Of a stretch of 64,000 bases of DNA, positions 1 through 12,099 are shown one piece after another. This DNA comes from Steromphala cineraria (taxonomy: Eukaryota; Mollusca; Gastropoda; Trochida; Trochidae): assembly GCA_916613615.1 (NCBI GenBank), contig OU744720.1, positions 69,828,471 to 69,892,470 of the forward strand. Direction: 5' to 3'. The translations under genes were made by a program, and so were the position numbers. A model generated the notes under the pieces. The model did no database searches, had not been told where the DNA came from, and saw nothing but the letters and a program-made list of their open reading frames with translations. Numbering within the stretch: the stretch's first letter is position 1; each line of letters begins with the position of its first letter.

Positions 1-420
1 GTGTGTCGTGATTAAAAATTTTTTGTATAATTTTGTGTTCTTTGGTTAAAATAAGAATCGTGCTAGACAACTGATTATAGACACGTCCTGCTCAAATTCA
101 TCATGTAGATCCAACATTCAAAAAGAACAATTATATAATGCATCTTGTAAGACGATAATGTTGTCAGAAGATTAATAAGATTTATACATATTGTTCCATT
201 TAATTTGTTAATCCTGAAAACACAATGTGTCTTTTTCTTTATATAACTGTCAAATGGATAATATCATTAAAGGGGTGGTCGTAGGTTTCATGCTAAATAA
301 ACGAAAAGGAAACAAAAATACCTTTCAGTTCCTGTAATCATTAAATGACACACTAAAATGGTTGCCAGCAGTTGACTTTGATAATTCATAATTTTGTTCT
401 ACGACTGTCAATAATCGGGC
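1..420. other. AT-rich sequence, no feature recognised
   Basis: No convincing reading frame, RNA gene or repeat was seen. It lies upstream of the LINE end and outside the duplicated units. Confidence 0.4.
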
Positions 421-480
421 TGATAGATAGATATTTTATTTCTGTCAAACAGGCCACAGGCCCATCGGACATATCATACA
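421..480 (-). mobile_element. 3' end of a CR1/L2-like LINE
   Basis: Read on the minus strand, the sequence has a small GC stem (GGGCCTGTGGCC), then AATAAA, then a short ATCT tandem tail. This is the usual layout of CR1/L2-type LINE 3' ends. The same arrangement (GGGCCATGAGGCC, AATAAA, TGTC repeats) occurs on the plus strand at 15,390-15,485. The 5' boundary is not visible and the element is probably heavily truncated; it may extend to about position 560. Confidence 0.5.
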
Positions 481-650
481 TAACATTTGCAAAATACATA
501 TGTTTTTAAAAAATAATCATATGAACATTCGTCCCGAAGAATAATTACATATGCATATCAACATTTCATACTATGTACAATTGAAATAAGTGATAACCAT
601 TTTACTTCTATTGCAATAATTAATGAAGCGTAGCATAAAGCTTAAATGCG

Positions 651-669
651 ATATATATATATATATATT
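651..669. repeat. (AT)n microsatellite
   Basis: About nine AT dinucleotides in a row. Confidence 0.8.
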
Positions 670-1279
670 TACCAAGATTTACAATAATCCGTAATGAGAC
701 AAGTACCCCTTTTGAAGATGAAACATTTGGCATACACTTATATGTATATACATGTATACATATTGGAAGAATTGTTCACGAAAACGAGATCTTTCACAAC
801 CTATTCAAACGTTTCGTTAATGCAATTGTCGAGTCTGAATGAAATTCTAGTCCTTTCAGAGAAAGTTAAAGCGTCCTTTACTGACAGAATAATACCGTTT
901 GATGATACTCTGTCTGGAATCAAATACCTGTTATTACATTAACAATACATGATGAAAGAACCAAGAAAGAATATACGTTACTGAAAGATAACTGCTGAAT
1001 GGATTACTTAATGGTTTGATCAACTCTCGAACTAGGCTTATTCTCTCACTTGTCTTAGTCTGAAGAATTGATCTAGATTTTCTTATTAGTACTTTCGTTG
1101 TATAAACAATTCTTTCAAATTGATAACGAAGAGTAAATGCATTATATCAAACTTTCATTCATTATGATATTATATAAAAAAAAAACAATGTTACATTTGA
1201 AAATCTCGCCGATTGTTTGTATTTCTGGAATGCCCAGGCCAGACAACCTAGACAACACCAGCTGTAATATGATTATATT
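670..1279. other. No supported gene
   Basis: An 82-codon ATG frame (694-942) is present but has AT-rich, random-looking composition and no family resemblance. Nothing else was seen. Confidence 0.4.
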
Positions 1280-1287
1280 GACCGAGA

Positions 1288-1645
1288 CATTCTCTACCAA
1301 CAGAGGCACATCAAGTCTTGAAATGTTGATACAGCCTCTGTTCTATTACGCCGAAATCCGTTTATTCTGGCAAATTCCCCTGGCGGGACAAATAGCACAT
1401 CAATCCATTTAAATTTCTTTATCAAATGATAACGCTTCTTGCATGGTAAGGGTGCTTTATATCACATTGCTTTTGCCATGATTCAGTAGCCAAATGGTGG
1501 TTTTAGAACAGCGTCCCTGATTGCACAACTAACTTTTATTGCCTTCAATCAGGCCTCTCGCATTCTATTCCACAAAGTCGGCGTAAAAGAACAGAGGCTG
1601 TATCAACATTTCATGACTTGATCTGCCTCTATGGGGAGAGAATGT
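1288..1645. mobile_element. hAT-like MITE, copy 1
   Basis: A 358-bp non-coding element with terminal inverted repeats of roughly 70 bp (left end CATTCTCTACCAACAGAGGC, right end reading out as GCCTCTATGGGGAGAGAATG). It is flanked by 8-bp direct repeats, GACCGAGA (1,280-1,287) and GACTGAGA (1,646-1,653), differing at one base. Eight-base target duplications are typical of hAT-superfamily elements. A related copy with an exact duplication is at 44,747-45,093, and a truncated one is at 63,417. Confidence 0.75.
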
Positions 1646-1653
1646 GACTGAGA

Positions 1654-2960
1654 AGGTAGTCAAAAGTGGACAGTGAAAATATCATTTTAAATTTCGCAGC
1701 TGTGTTCTGCAGGGTTATGGGTGATTAAGCAATCTCCTGGTACATGTTGAACAATGCCGAGTACATGACTTCACCATTGTTTTATCATCCTGTAATGACG
1801 TCACGAATCCTATGGAATGACTTCTTATAGTTTAACCCCTTTGCGCCAGCAAATCGTGAATATACGTATATCCAAAGGTACTTTTCATGACATCTTTCTC
1901 TTAGAACTAAACATATTCAATAAATGAATGATAACAGATAAATGCATCTTATTTGCATAAAAAGGTACTTTGCATTAATTTGGTGCCAATGTGATCAGTA
2001 TTACTTCATGTTTGTTTAATGTATTCCTATTGTTACATATTCAACTATAAAAGCAAGATTTCTTGGTGCCCTGTTTATCTTTTGTCTATTGATAAACTGT
2101 ACATCAAACTTTGATCATGGTTTTTATCATTAGATAGGGTGCAAAGACCCATAACTAAAAGTCATTCTGCAAAAACATGTTTATTTCTTGTGAAAAGATA
2201 GTGGTTACTGTTTTCGTGATACTATGCAAATAAAGCATAAAAAACACCGATTGAAAACAATGTGATATGAAGATAGTTCCCCATTAATTATTTATTTTTG
2301 GTAAAATTATGTATCTTCATGACGCTTTGAATGTTTTTGAATGATGCAAGTCCAATCTGAATAAATCTAGATTGTAATTTCCTTATGGTAAATACTGTCG
2401 ATCTAACATTTACCAGTATAAGAGGTCGGCCCTATGATCATTCGAATGCTAAGAAGTAAACGACAAATTGTCTATGGGTGGGCTCGGTGTTACTTAAAAA
2501 AGCCCCTTACTTACCTGACGTTTACTTGCTATAGAAGGGAGATAACTCCCGTCGAAAACTTATCTACAAACTTTCTAAAGTAGAGAAAATCAATGGGAGG
2601 CAACATTGTAACGAAAAACGCGTCAAATAAAAATCAACATGGCAACAACAAAGCTATTCTAAAAATAAATTTAAAAAACATTCCTAATGGTACACTCCTA
2701 AAAACAAAGGGTAAAAAATTTTGAGCTCGAGGCAGTTGGCCGCGTGGATCTGGGGTTTTTCCTGATTAATTGCATATATCCTTGACCGGCATATGCTATT
2801 AAGTGTAAATATTTAATTGAAGAAAGTTTGTCTTCTTGCTAACTGTTTCGACCAAAATAGTTATCGGTTTGTGTCTGCGGGTTGCAACACTGCTTGGAAT
2901 TCTTAACAGTCTTTTATTTATTTAAAATATTGCAAACATACTAATGATCAATTGGTTGAT
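1654..2960. other. Unannotated AT-rich sequence
   Basis: No reading frame or transposon end can be supported. A small palindromic stretch (GGGAGATAACTCC, about 2,538) is the only local structure noticed. Confidence 0.35.
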
Positions 2961-2973
2961 ATCGTTGATAGGG

Positions 2974-2982
2974 TATATAAAG
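2974..2982 (+). promoter_or_regulatory. TATA-box-like sequence
   Basis: TATATAAAG lies in a slightly GC-richer context about 190 bp upstream of the degenerate 50-bp repeats. A TATA box is cheap in AT-rich DNA, so this is only a candidate core promoter. No downstream reading frame supports it. Confidence 0.2.
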
Positions 2983-3170
2983 GGAGACTCGATTTGAATT
3001 ATCATTCTCGCTATATGCGCAGCTACGGTCACTTATCTTAAATTGATTACATTTAATCATTTATGTTTTTGTGTGTGATTTTCACAAATGTATGCATTTA
3101 GCATTTTATTAATTCAAACTTTGTGTTCCAGATTTTTGACGGCAGTACTTTACTGCTAGATGGGAGTTTG

Positions 3171-3600
3171 AGGCTGGAGAGCTCAGATAATACTTCATGG
3201 ATGTATTCCTGCGACTGAAGAGCTGTTATAATACTTCTTCATTATAAGCAATGTACATAATAGGCTGAATAGCCTTTAGAATACTTTAACACTTACAATT
3301 ATTGTACATAATTGGCTGGAAAGCCTTTATAATATTTCATCCCTTTTGATGTACAGCTACTTTTACATTGGCAGTTGCTATAAGACTGGGGAGACTTCAT
3401 GTTCAGCATCATTCATTTGTGTTGTGCTGTGAAGCCCTTATAATATCATTTCAAAACAATGTCTTTTTCTGTGACTTGAGCTGAAGAGCCTTTATAATAC
3501 TGTTCGTAATGTACTGAACTTTTATTTGCTTTAAACTATTCATAACATTTGATTGTCATGTCAATCAATCTTTAGAGCTGAAGAGCCGTTATAATACTAC
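3171..3600 (+). repeat. Decaying ~50-bp tandem repeat with conserved hairpin/TTATAATA core
   Basis: Seven recognisable copies of a core resembling GCTGAAGAGCCTTTATAATA lie near 3,171, 3,212, 3,261, 3,312, 3,424, 3,478 and 3,575. Spacings are about 40, 50, 51, 110, 54 and 97 bp, so most fit a period near 50 bp with two degenerate copies between. The third and fourth copies are near full-length neighbours sharing an upstream NATTGTACATAATNGGCTG. Several cores can fold as GGCT-loop-AGCC stems (GGCTGAATAGCC, GGCTGGAAAGCC). Function unknown. Confidence 0.65.
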
Positions 3601-3609
3601 ATGTAAGTA

Positions 3610-4459
3610 AATCGTAAATTGTTAAAATCCATGTACTTCTGATGCATGGTTAATGACACTTTTCTGTGATTTTTTTCTGACAACCCTCCAGTTTATGTTG
3701 CATTCGTTGAGGGAACACGGTTCCAGAGTTTCTTAAAATACGTTTATCTCTGGTTTTACGTGTCGGGTTTCAACACAATTGATGTGTCTTGATGTTCTTT
3801 ATTGTGAAATGTGATGTGATGATTTCCGTCTCAATACAAGCGGCCGTGCTGGCATTGCGTGTCCCAATATAGCTCAATGTGTGTTCTGTTGTTTTTTGTA
3901 TCTTGAGTGGAACGGGGTTATTTAGGAGAATTGTAACATTCCTCAACATGTTTTATGTTAACTCGATAGATACCACCGATAGCAAAGACACCTTATTCGG
4001 CATGACATCATATAATTGAGAAAGTAGTGATTCAAAGTTTATCTTTTATTATTATAACCAAACCCTTACTACAAATTATTGAAATATTTACAGAATTGCT
4101 AATTATTTGTAATTATATGATGATTTTATTATATGATTATTATATTTAGGATTTACTGTTAACCAAATAAGGATTAATTGATCTCCATCCACGTAAATAG
4201 GCATTTTGTGATATGTGATTATAAGGGAGTTTTTATGTGCGTTTATGACAACTATCAAAGTAAACATTCTGTGCCATTTAACGGCTGCTGGTATTAGTTT
4301 TACAACAAAACTACTTGGATTTCAAAGCTGAAACAACAGCTCCAGAAGAGACATCAAAGGATTATTAAATTGATATCAGATAAACACGATACTAGTATCT
4401 CTGTTATAACGACTTCAAACTTTATTTTTTAATTTTTTATTTGTGATGGTAATATTTGA
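3610..4459. other. Unannotated sequence up to the duplication boundary
   Basis: No gene or transposon end recognised. Homology to unit 2 begins at about 4,460 with a segment matching 25,645. Confidence 0.35.
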
Positions 4460-4969
4460 TCTCCGTCTGAATAGGGTGTGTAAAACGTAAACGAAACTAA
4501 TTATCAATACCGGTAGATCCGATTTGTGAGTTTAAAATGAGATATGATTTATCATAGAACGTTAACGTAGTTAAATGCTATTTTGAATCTCAACGTGTTT
4601 ATCAATTTTGTTTTCATATATGTAAGCTCATGAACAATTACACTACAGAAAGAAACGACAAGTGACAAATGTTTGATGTCTGAAATATCGCTGTTAACAA
4701 CTTGTAGTCTAACAAGTAGATTGATATTTACCTAATTATTCATAAACTATGATGACCGTAATTGTGATGGCCTTATAATTGACGATGCTTATCTTTAATG
4801 TAACTATTAATGAAGTTCATCGTAATGTGTAATAGTCAAATTTCATTGAACTTGTGTCAACGGAATAAAGTCTATTAATAGTACAGTGTCCAGGGTCACT
4901 GCAGCTGAAAGTAGATATGTCTATAATACTTTTGTTTGCTCAACCTTGTGACTAGCAATAAAAACATAG

Positions 4970-5521
4970 CAGATTCGTCGTCACCGCTTGAGGGGAAATG
5001 TGTATGGACTATTTGCACTAGGCCAAGGTTTTAACACGCTACCCTGTCATTTAACAAACCACATTGCAATGTTCTACTCAGAGGCAGCGAGGAAGAGACA
5101 TTCTGAAAGATTGACTCCAATTTTATTAAAGATTAAGATCGAGGACATTTTAAAATGGTTTGCGCTGTACCATAGGGTCACATCTGACCTGCTGTGTAAA
5201 GTTCTTGTCATCAGTGAACGAGCGGACTGCCAAATGCACTACTCACTTGAGACCTGCTTTTCTTACTTTTACGTCCATTGTGAAAATCGCGTTTGGTATA
5301 TGTATCAGCATTAAGAAACTGATGGTAAGATTGTGAGCAGCGGGAATCTGAGCTTGTCGTCCATTTACCAATATGACGTTGACCCTTCTCAGGACCAGGA
5401 CCATTAATGTTTTGTGATATACTTCTACTTTGGTAATTTAAAATTTGTCAAAGGGGAACGTGATCTACATGTATGCTGCAGTAGGTCACGCGATATTGAA
5501 ATTGAGATTATCACTTCTTGA
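4970..5521 (+). pseudogene. Broken unrecognised gene/exon, copy in unit 1
   Basis: One frame reads from a possible splice acceptor (CATAGCAG, about 4,964-4,971) through segments such as FNTLPCHL, SEAARKRHSER, LSLSSIYQYDVDP and VKGERDLHVCC to a stop at 5,519-5,521, about 180 codons. It is interrupted by in-frame stops after MYQH (about 5,312) and after DPSQDQDH (about 5,404). The homologous copy at 26,134-26,676 lacks both stops but has its own frameshifts. The mixed residue composition is more protein-like than other frames here, and the two copies are broken at different places. No domain or family was recognised. There is no clear ATG; an internal one (MFYSEAA) starts at 5,070. Confidence 0.5.
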
Positions 5522-6449
5522 TAATTTAAAAATACCACTGATGTTTGACAGTTATCGATAAGGACATTTTTATCCCAGATGGGCTTTTCATTTTATCATA
5601 ACCATTGTCACTACATTCATTCAATAGCAATGTATACTTTTCCAAATGAGATTGACAATATGATTTAAATGCCATCCTTATACTGTATCTATCTTTTCCT
5701 GATTTTATTTTTCAAAAGTGTTCAAAAGAAAGGTTACCAACCAAAATGATAGTGTAAATGATTTATATGACTGAAACAAAGATATAAGGATACTTTCATT
5801 TTTAACTTTGAAACTTTTTATTATTTGAGAAAAAATAGGATTCTAAGAAATCGGTCCTACAATAATGACGAACGAATTAATGTCAAATAAAGTGAATCGA
5901 CAACATGGTTTTATTTACTTTCATTATTTATCTATTTTATACTTCAATGCCGAACATTCTGTCCAAACAAATTAAAAACCCTAATGTGTCTGAAATTCCA
6001 CTGCATCGAAAGTATGTCCCAAAAGAATGAAATATTTTCTTCTTCGCAAGACATGTTTATCAAAAATTTTCAAAAACGTCTCAGTCTAGTTACTTTCCTT
6101 TGGTAGTTAGTTTATGATTAAAGAGTCACTAATTATGATGTTCAAAATTCAATAAATCTCACATATCTCCAAAATGCATGACAATAATTACTTTTCAATA
6201 TATTCACCCTCCTGAACTGATAAGATATAATCGGATACTAGTCAGCAATGATCAGAACTTCACAAAACAAATAAATACTTGTCGTCCCGGATTACATATT
6301 GTTTTAGTTTCCTAACATGAAATTTGAAAACACTAAGGCCCGTTATGTTTGAGTCTATTTTGCCTTTAATATCATGATTTAAGGACAATGTTTTAGAGTG
6401 TAAGAACTTTATCTAGTTCGTTAAATATAAACAAGAAGACATGATCATC

Positions 6450-7125
6450 AACATCCCCCACCAAATAAGTTTTCATTAAAGCTCCTAATATTTTCTTAAA
6501 TGGACTGTAACTCTGTAATAAGTAATTGCATTTACCTCATTGATATCTTAAAGGCACTGCAAATTTTGTTATTCTATCTTAAATAGTGTCTGAGAAAAAT
6601 CCCCTTTGACGGCTCCAAAAACTTGAAACAAGGGCAATAACTCAGTACGAAAGAATGTTGCGGTTCTGATTTTGGAACTCCATCTGGGTATTGATACAAT
6701 GAAAACACACAGCAAGTTTGGTGAATCTGTCCTAACGAGTTTCTAAGAAAAGTTGTCCCCTTTGACGACACCCTCGAACAGTCCAAAAACATGAAACAAG
6801 GGCAATTACTCCGTAAATATAATTTTGCGGTCCTGATTTTCGAAATCCATCAAGGTATTGATACAATGAAGACACACAGCAAGTTTGGTGAGCCTATCCT
6901 AAACGGTTTCTGAGAAAAGTTGTCCCCTTTGACGACACCCTCGAACAGAGTCCAAAAACACGGACAAAGGGCAATACATCCATAAAAAAATAATTTTAGG
7001 TGTCAAAGGTATTGATACCCTGAAGACACACATCAAATTTGGTTATCCTATCTTAAAAAGTTTCTGAGAAAAGCTGAGCCCAAACCTGTACCCCCCTACC
7101 ACTGCGTGGCGGGGGATAATAAACG
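6450..7125. mobile_element. Tandem-core dispersed repeat (~160-bp units)
   Basis: About three and a half units of roughly 155-165 bp, recognisable by TTTCTGAGAAAAGTTG (near 6,586, 6,740, 6,905 and 7,060), CCCCTTTGACG and AAGACACACAGCAAGTTTGG. The segment ends in TGCGTGGCGGGGGATAATAA and starts near CATCCCCCACC, so the ends are weakly inverted. Unit 2 lacks the segment, so it was inserted in unit 1 or lost from unit 2. The architecture resembles mollusc pearl or Helentron-associated elements. Confidence 0.6.
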
Positions 7126-8286
7126 GATCTCATTAGTCAATTGTTGAAAAAAATACCTTTTCCAAATGTTCACGGATTCCGTTGAAAGTCGAACGAAGCA
7201 TACTTCGTACATAGACACTAGAATTCGCTTCTGTAGGAAAAGAAGGGTGTAAGTAACAGAAGCATGTAGTCCAGGAAGCAGTCAATATCTCCATAGAACT
7301 AAATGTCAAGCATGGTATTCTTCGGTTTGAGTGCCCTAACCAGAAGCACTTTACAAATTGAGGTTAGACCCAAGACTCAGACCTTAGAACATTAGATTAT
7401 CATGAGAAATGCACCATAATGGATATCTAAATTACAGATAGTAGGTTTGTACACTACACATTGATATTTGATTTACTGGTGAATTGAAAAAGCTAAATAT
7501 TTCACCCAAAGGACAACCTTAAGTTGTGTAAACCTTTGAAGGTCTATCCACTTTATTGAATTGTATGGAGATACAATTATTAATGTACTTCTAAACTGTC
7601 AAGATATTTGTTAATATTTGTTTCAACTCTGTAAAGTTGTTAGTCTGCTAATTTCCTGATCAGTGGATCAAACACTTAAAGGGAAAATTAAAATATATTT
7701 GAAATATTTGAACGATAAGATTTAATACTAGTTGGTTACCTTTTTCTATCACGTGCTGAATACAGCTGTAACATTTTAATCTTAATATCTTCAGAATAGG
7801 CAAAAATGTCAATTCAAGAAAAGGACACACATGAAAACACATTAAACAAAAGAAAAACATCAATTACTGAGTAACGCAAAAGTTGATAAAACAATTGAAG
7901 ATTAATGCAAGTTCTGTTGAATTGATTACTAGAGACCATCGAAGCACATTCAACAAACCTGAAGATCAATATCTAAATCACCAGGCATTAAATTAACACT
8001 ATAAAAATTATAATTGATGGAGTTTGATAGATTATCTTAGCTTGTGCGTAACTTTATCAAAGATGTTCCAAAAATTCTTTGCATGGTCGGTAAAACAATT
8101 CGGAAATCAAAATAAATCGATCAAGGGATGTTGTAAAAAATATTTGACAAGACAAACTATAAGTCGAGAACAGGACGGACTTAATAGTTAAATACACAAA
8201 AAGTTAATTTTGTGTTGGTTGATCAGCTAGGTATAGCTAAGATGAACTGACAGACGGTTCTTACAATCTCTTCATCTTTTAAAAAA

Positions 8287-9273
8287 TAGAGCCATTGGCT
8301 CTGTAGCTCATCAGGCTTCATTATCAATTATGCTGTAGAATGTGGCCAATGTGATTCCCTCATTGTAGGGTCCACAGGGTCACCAATCATAAAGTTCAGT
8401 ATATAGGCAACAAGTTTCAGTTTTCTAGGCCTTATACTTCAAGAGGAGAAGATGAAATTAGATTTTAAGGACGTTCCTTTTGCCTTTATTAGGGGCAACA
8501 GGGTCACCATATCTACAATTCAAATTCTTCACTTGTCAAGGAGTCTGTACACACAGTTTCAGCTTCCTAGGACCTATTCTTCTGGAGAAGAAGATGAAAA
8601 TAGGTTTTTAGGGCGTGCCCCCTGTGGCCCTTATTAGGGGTCACAGGGCCACCAAAGCTACAATTTATAATACTCACTCGCCAAGGAGTCTGTACAGAAA
8701 GTTTCAGCTTTCTAGGCCTAATGCTTCTGGAGAAGAAGATGAAAAAAGGTTATTAGGGCTTGGCCCCTGTGGCCCTTATTAGGGGTCACAGGCCCACCAA
8801 AGCTACAATTTATAATCTTCACCAGTCAAGGAGTCTGCAAACAAAGTTTCAGCTTTCTAGGCCTCATGCTTCTTGAGAAGAAGATGAAAATAGGTTTTTA
8901 GGGCTTGGCCCCTGTGGCCCTTATTAGGGGTCACAGGGCCACCAAAGCTACAATTTATAATACTCACTCGCCAAGGAGTCTGTACACAAAGTTTCAGCTT
9001 TCATTGCCTTATGCTTCTGGAGATGAAGATGAAAAAAGGTTTTTAGGGCTTGGCCCCTGTGGCCCTTATTAGGGGTCACAGGGCCACCAAAGCTACAATT
9101 TATAATACTCACTAGTCAAGGAGTCTGTACACAAAGTTTCAGCTTTCCAGGCCTTATGGTTCTGGAGAAGAAGTCGAAATTCCACAAAGTTTACGGACGG
9201 ATGGACGGATGGACGGACGCCGGACAACATGCCATGCCATAAGCCTATCGGGCCTTACAGGCCAGATGAGCTA
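8287..9273 (-). mobile_element. Pearl/Helentron-associated-like non-autonomous element
   Basis: About five units of roughly 145 bp (GGCCCTTATTAGGGGTCACAGG recurs) are followed by a GGAC/GGAT microsatellite (9,193-9,225). The ends carry short inverted repeats, TAGCTCATCAGG (8,304-8,315) and CCAGATGAGCTA (9,262-9,273). A hairpin, AGAGCCATTGGCTCT, lies at 8,288-8,302. Tandem core, tetranucleotide array, short inverted ends and terminal hairpin match what is described for mollusc pearl elements and Helentron-associated non-autonomous elements. The unit 2 empty region is near 27,870-27,890, so the insertion is unit-specific. The same core family occurs inverted at 21,290 and 35,990. Confidence 0.65.
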
Positions 9274-11819
9274 AAAAGGGTTCCTTATTTGTCTGTTATT
9301 TTCAATTTCAGGTTGCGTCATTATACTAATAAATCTTCAAAATTTAGAGGTTAAAATAATAATTGGTCGTTAATACATGCATACATACAATAAACACATT
9401 CATATAAATAGAATTAAACTGGATTTTGATTCAATGTAGGAGAAAACCAAATTCTGAAAAATTCTCCTTTTTTACTTTGCAATTTTCGATTTTAGAAGAA
9501 GAAAATTTCAGAACATAATGTCCAACGTTGAAAAAAGTGTGTTTTTTTTAAATTACGATATTGGTTAGGAATTGTCGAATTGTTAAATAGTATCAGCAAT
9601 TGGAATGAAAAGAAAAAGACACTTAGTAAAATTAAAACAATCCCTTTTTGAAAAAAGTTTCTGGACGTGAAATTCATGACTACAAGTTACACAGTATTCG
9701 CGGAGTTATTTACCCTTTCTTTAACCCGGGTCATTTAATGAATGACGACGATGGAGAGAATATCAAATGACCTCTCAAACCGTGACATGATAATCTTCAG
9801 TGATGGGAGACACATGACTAGACTTAAGTCGACCCACTCTGATTGGCTTCTCTTAATCCGCCTCTTGTAAAGACAAAGAGCCAAAGGAAAGTCTCCATAA
9901 GCATGTTTCCCTTTGCAAATTACATTAAAGACCAGACAAAGTATGATCACAAGATCAGGCTCCACTTTGCTTCTCTCATAACTATAACTTCATTATTCAT
10001 TAACGTGTCATTGTATCCCCAAACTGCTGGGTAAGCGATCTTTAGTTTTCTGCTTCACTTTAAATAAATAAGAATACTACTATTAACATATTAAAACATT
10101 TAATTCAAAACGTGTTCCTCCTAGAAGAAACCGAGAGATTGTGACGGAAAATACCCAAAATACCCCAAAAGACATTGTTTTGAATTTAACCTTAACTGCT
10201 CAACATTCGTACTGCTATAACCCACAGTCAATGTTTTTCCATGTTATATGTTTGTTAAATCTAAGCATGATGTCTGTGTAACTCTGCTAATTTAATATTG
10301 TCAATAAAAGACGAAATTGAAAAAATAAATGGGTTTTTCAATCAAAACCGGGGGTTCTGGTGGTTTGAAAATCAACTGACATAATTTCTCTATTTTGAAA
10401 GTCACGGCTCCACAAACTGAAGTCCAACAGAAAAAAAAAACATTCCATGAACCAGTTCGAAATCTGTGAGAACGGCCAAGAACTGCAACAAAAGACATAA
10501 CGTGTTTCTATGTACGTTAAGAAGGTTTTGACATTAGTTTCAACAGCATTAAAAAACACTTGATTGTCCTTGGTAATAACATTCTCGATAATCCAGAGTT
10601 TACGTTCCGATAATATCTCCACTAACCTCTGGAACCAATATGGGTTCAATGCAATTCATAAATTACCATATCGTCCAATGAGGTATCTACGCTGCCTCCA
10701 GCAGCGTGCCAATAGCATGGCTTCTTTCATGACACATCCCCGCTTCGTCGATAAACAGAAATGACATCCGAAGAAATAGATTTTGAGACTGTATTTTTTT
10801 TTTGTCTATCCAAATGAGTTGGGTATATCGATTGTTACCTAGCTTTCCCAGTCCTCGTCAAGAGAATACCTTTGGTCTTAGTCCTGGGGCTGAGGGGGGT
10901 CCTGTGTGCAAAAATATGTCCCCGAAGTTTGACGCTTGATTCCTGTAGGACATCCTTAGGAGATCGAAAAAAACTTGGGTAGACATTCCAAATGTGGGGC
11001 AGGAAGCTGTAATTCAAGATGGCGTCCAAGATGGCCGCCGTATCCTTATAAACCATATAAATCAATCTGGATTTGTCCTAGAATGTTGAATTTGGTGTCT
11101 TTACCTAGGTTTTCGGGGTCAAGGATTCCAATGGAATCATTTTGAAGGTACAAAAAGTAATAGATAATGGTGTATCCCAAAATGGCCGTCAAAAAAGCGC
11201 CACATCCTTTAGGCCAGCATATCATGGTTCCTAATTGACATAGGAGAGTAAACGTAGTGTCCTTTCTGGGGTTTTAGGGGTCAGTGATTACGGTCAGACC
11301 ATTCACTAAATGGATAATTGTTTAATTCAATACAAAGTACCATTTTTATCAGTATATTGGTCTGTAGACGTGCCTAGAATACATACATTTTCATCAGCAA
11401 TGGTGTATCTGAACACTTTTTGCCTTTAGTATACCTGCAATTTATGTAAAATTACTTTTTAAAGTTGTTTTACATGCAATAGTAATAAAATTACAACAAG
11501 ATCATTGCTGATTAATGCTTCTTTAAAAAAGTATATCCGCACCTAATACCACATCGCCAGCCTTCATATTACAATATGATAATGACCCATTCTCTTTGAC
11601 ATCAAGGTTCATAGTTGAGCTATGAGAGTACGCTTGGTGGCTTTTATTGGGAGTTTGGGCTCAGACATTTAGTCTGAACATTCGCTTTGCCAGATATCAT
11701 GGTTCATTTCTGTACAGACCCTCCAGTTGGGTAGCCTATAACTATGTTGATGCACCACAAAGGTATAAAAACCCAACACAAACGACCGACATTCTCTGAC
11801 ATTCTATATTTGCATATAT

Positions 11820-12017
11820 CTATTTCGTACCACGAACTTTAAACGAAGGCTCATGAAGGACCTCAAAGTCCCCCAAAAAGATATTGAAGACATCATTGAA
11901 ATAAACGTTGGGATCATGCTTTTCAAAGTAAAAGTCGAAGATTACATTGGGACATATTTCTTCATCAACCATTTCAGAATTACTATTTCCTGTCAATACT
12001 GGTTCTAGTTCATCCTG
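11820..12017 (-). pseudogene. Short unrecognised ORF remnant inside the foldback element
   Basis: A 65-codon open frame on the minus strand runs from just after a stop codon to TAG at 11,820-11,822, including EEICPNVIFDFYFEKHDPNV and LGDFEVLHEPSFK. The first ATG is at 11,970-11,972, giving 50 codons. Composition is acidic and protein-like, but the family is not recognised. Position inside the element suggests a remnant of its own gene or a captured exon; both are inference. Confidence 0.25.
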
Positions 12018-12092
12018 CTATATCAGCGTATAAGTCTCTGTGTTATGCTACAACACATCGATGTGAGACTTATACGCTGATGTAGCAGGATG
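12011..12092. repeat. 28-bp inverted repeat (hairpin)
   Basis: Arms 12,011-12,038 and 12,065-12,092 match at 27 of 28 positions around a 26-bp loop. The left arm starts CATCCTGCTATATCAGCG. It sits in the interior of the foldback element. Confidence 0.85.
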
Positions 12093-12099
12093 GTTTTGT

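Larger units (their letters stand above)
4460..10490 (+). repeat. Segmental duplication, block A of unit 1
   Basis: Collinear and in the same orientation as 25,645-29,000. Unit 1 is longer because of unit-specific segments at about 5,600-7,150 and 8,287-9,273, both rich in tandem-core elements. Smaller differences include a stretch near 4,830-4,975 absent from unit 2. The portion 7,381-8,050 is almost identical to 26,981-27,650, while both flanks are clearly more diverged. Confidence 0.85.

Noticed and set aside
694..942. 82-codon ATG frame
   Set aside because: No family resemblance, no paralogue to test, composition typical of random AT-rich DNA.
1137..1412. 91-codon ATG frame
   Set aside because: Its second half is the inverted end of the hAT-like MITE, so it is a chance frame.
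8452..8637. 61-codon frame in the tandem core
   Set aside because: It reads through the 145-bp repeat units and has no independent support.
6450..9273. CRISPR-like array
   Set aside because: Units are ~145-160 bp with no unique spacers, in a eukaryotic context; they are tandem cores of mobile elements.
10338..10649. Minus-strand 103-codon frame similar to a plus-strand frame at 14,847
   Set aside because: The shared part (PYWFQRLV...SERKLWIIENV) is the 89-bp terminal repeat of the outer element.
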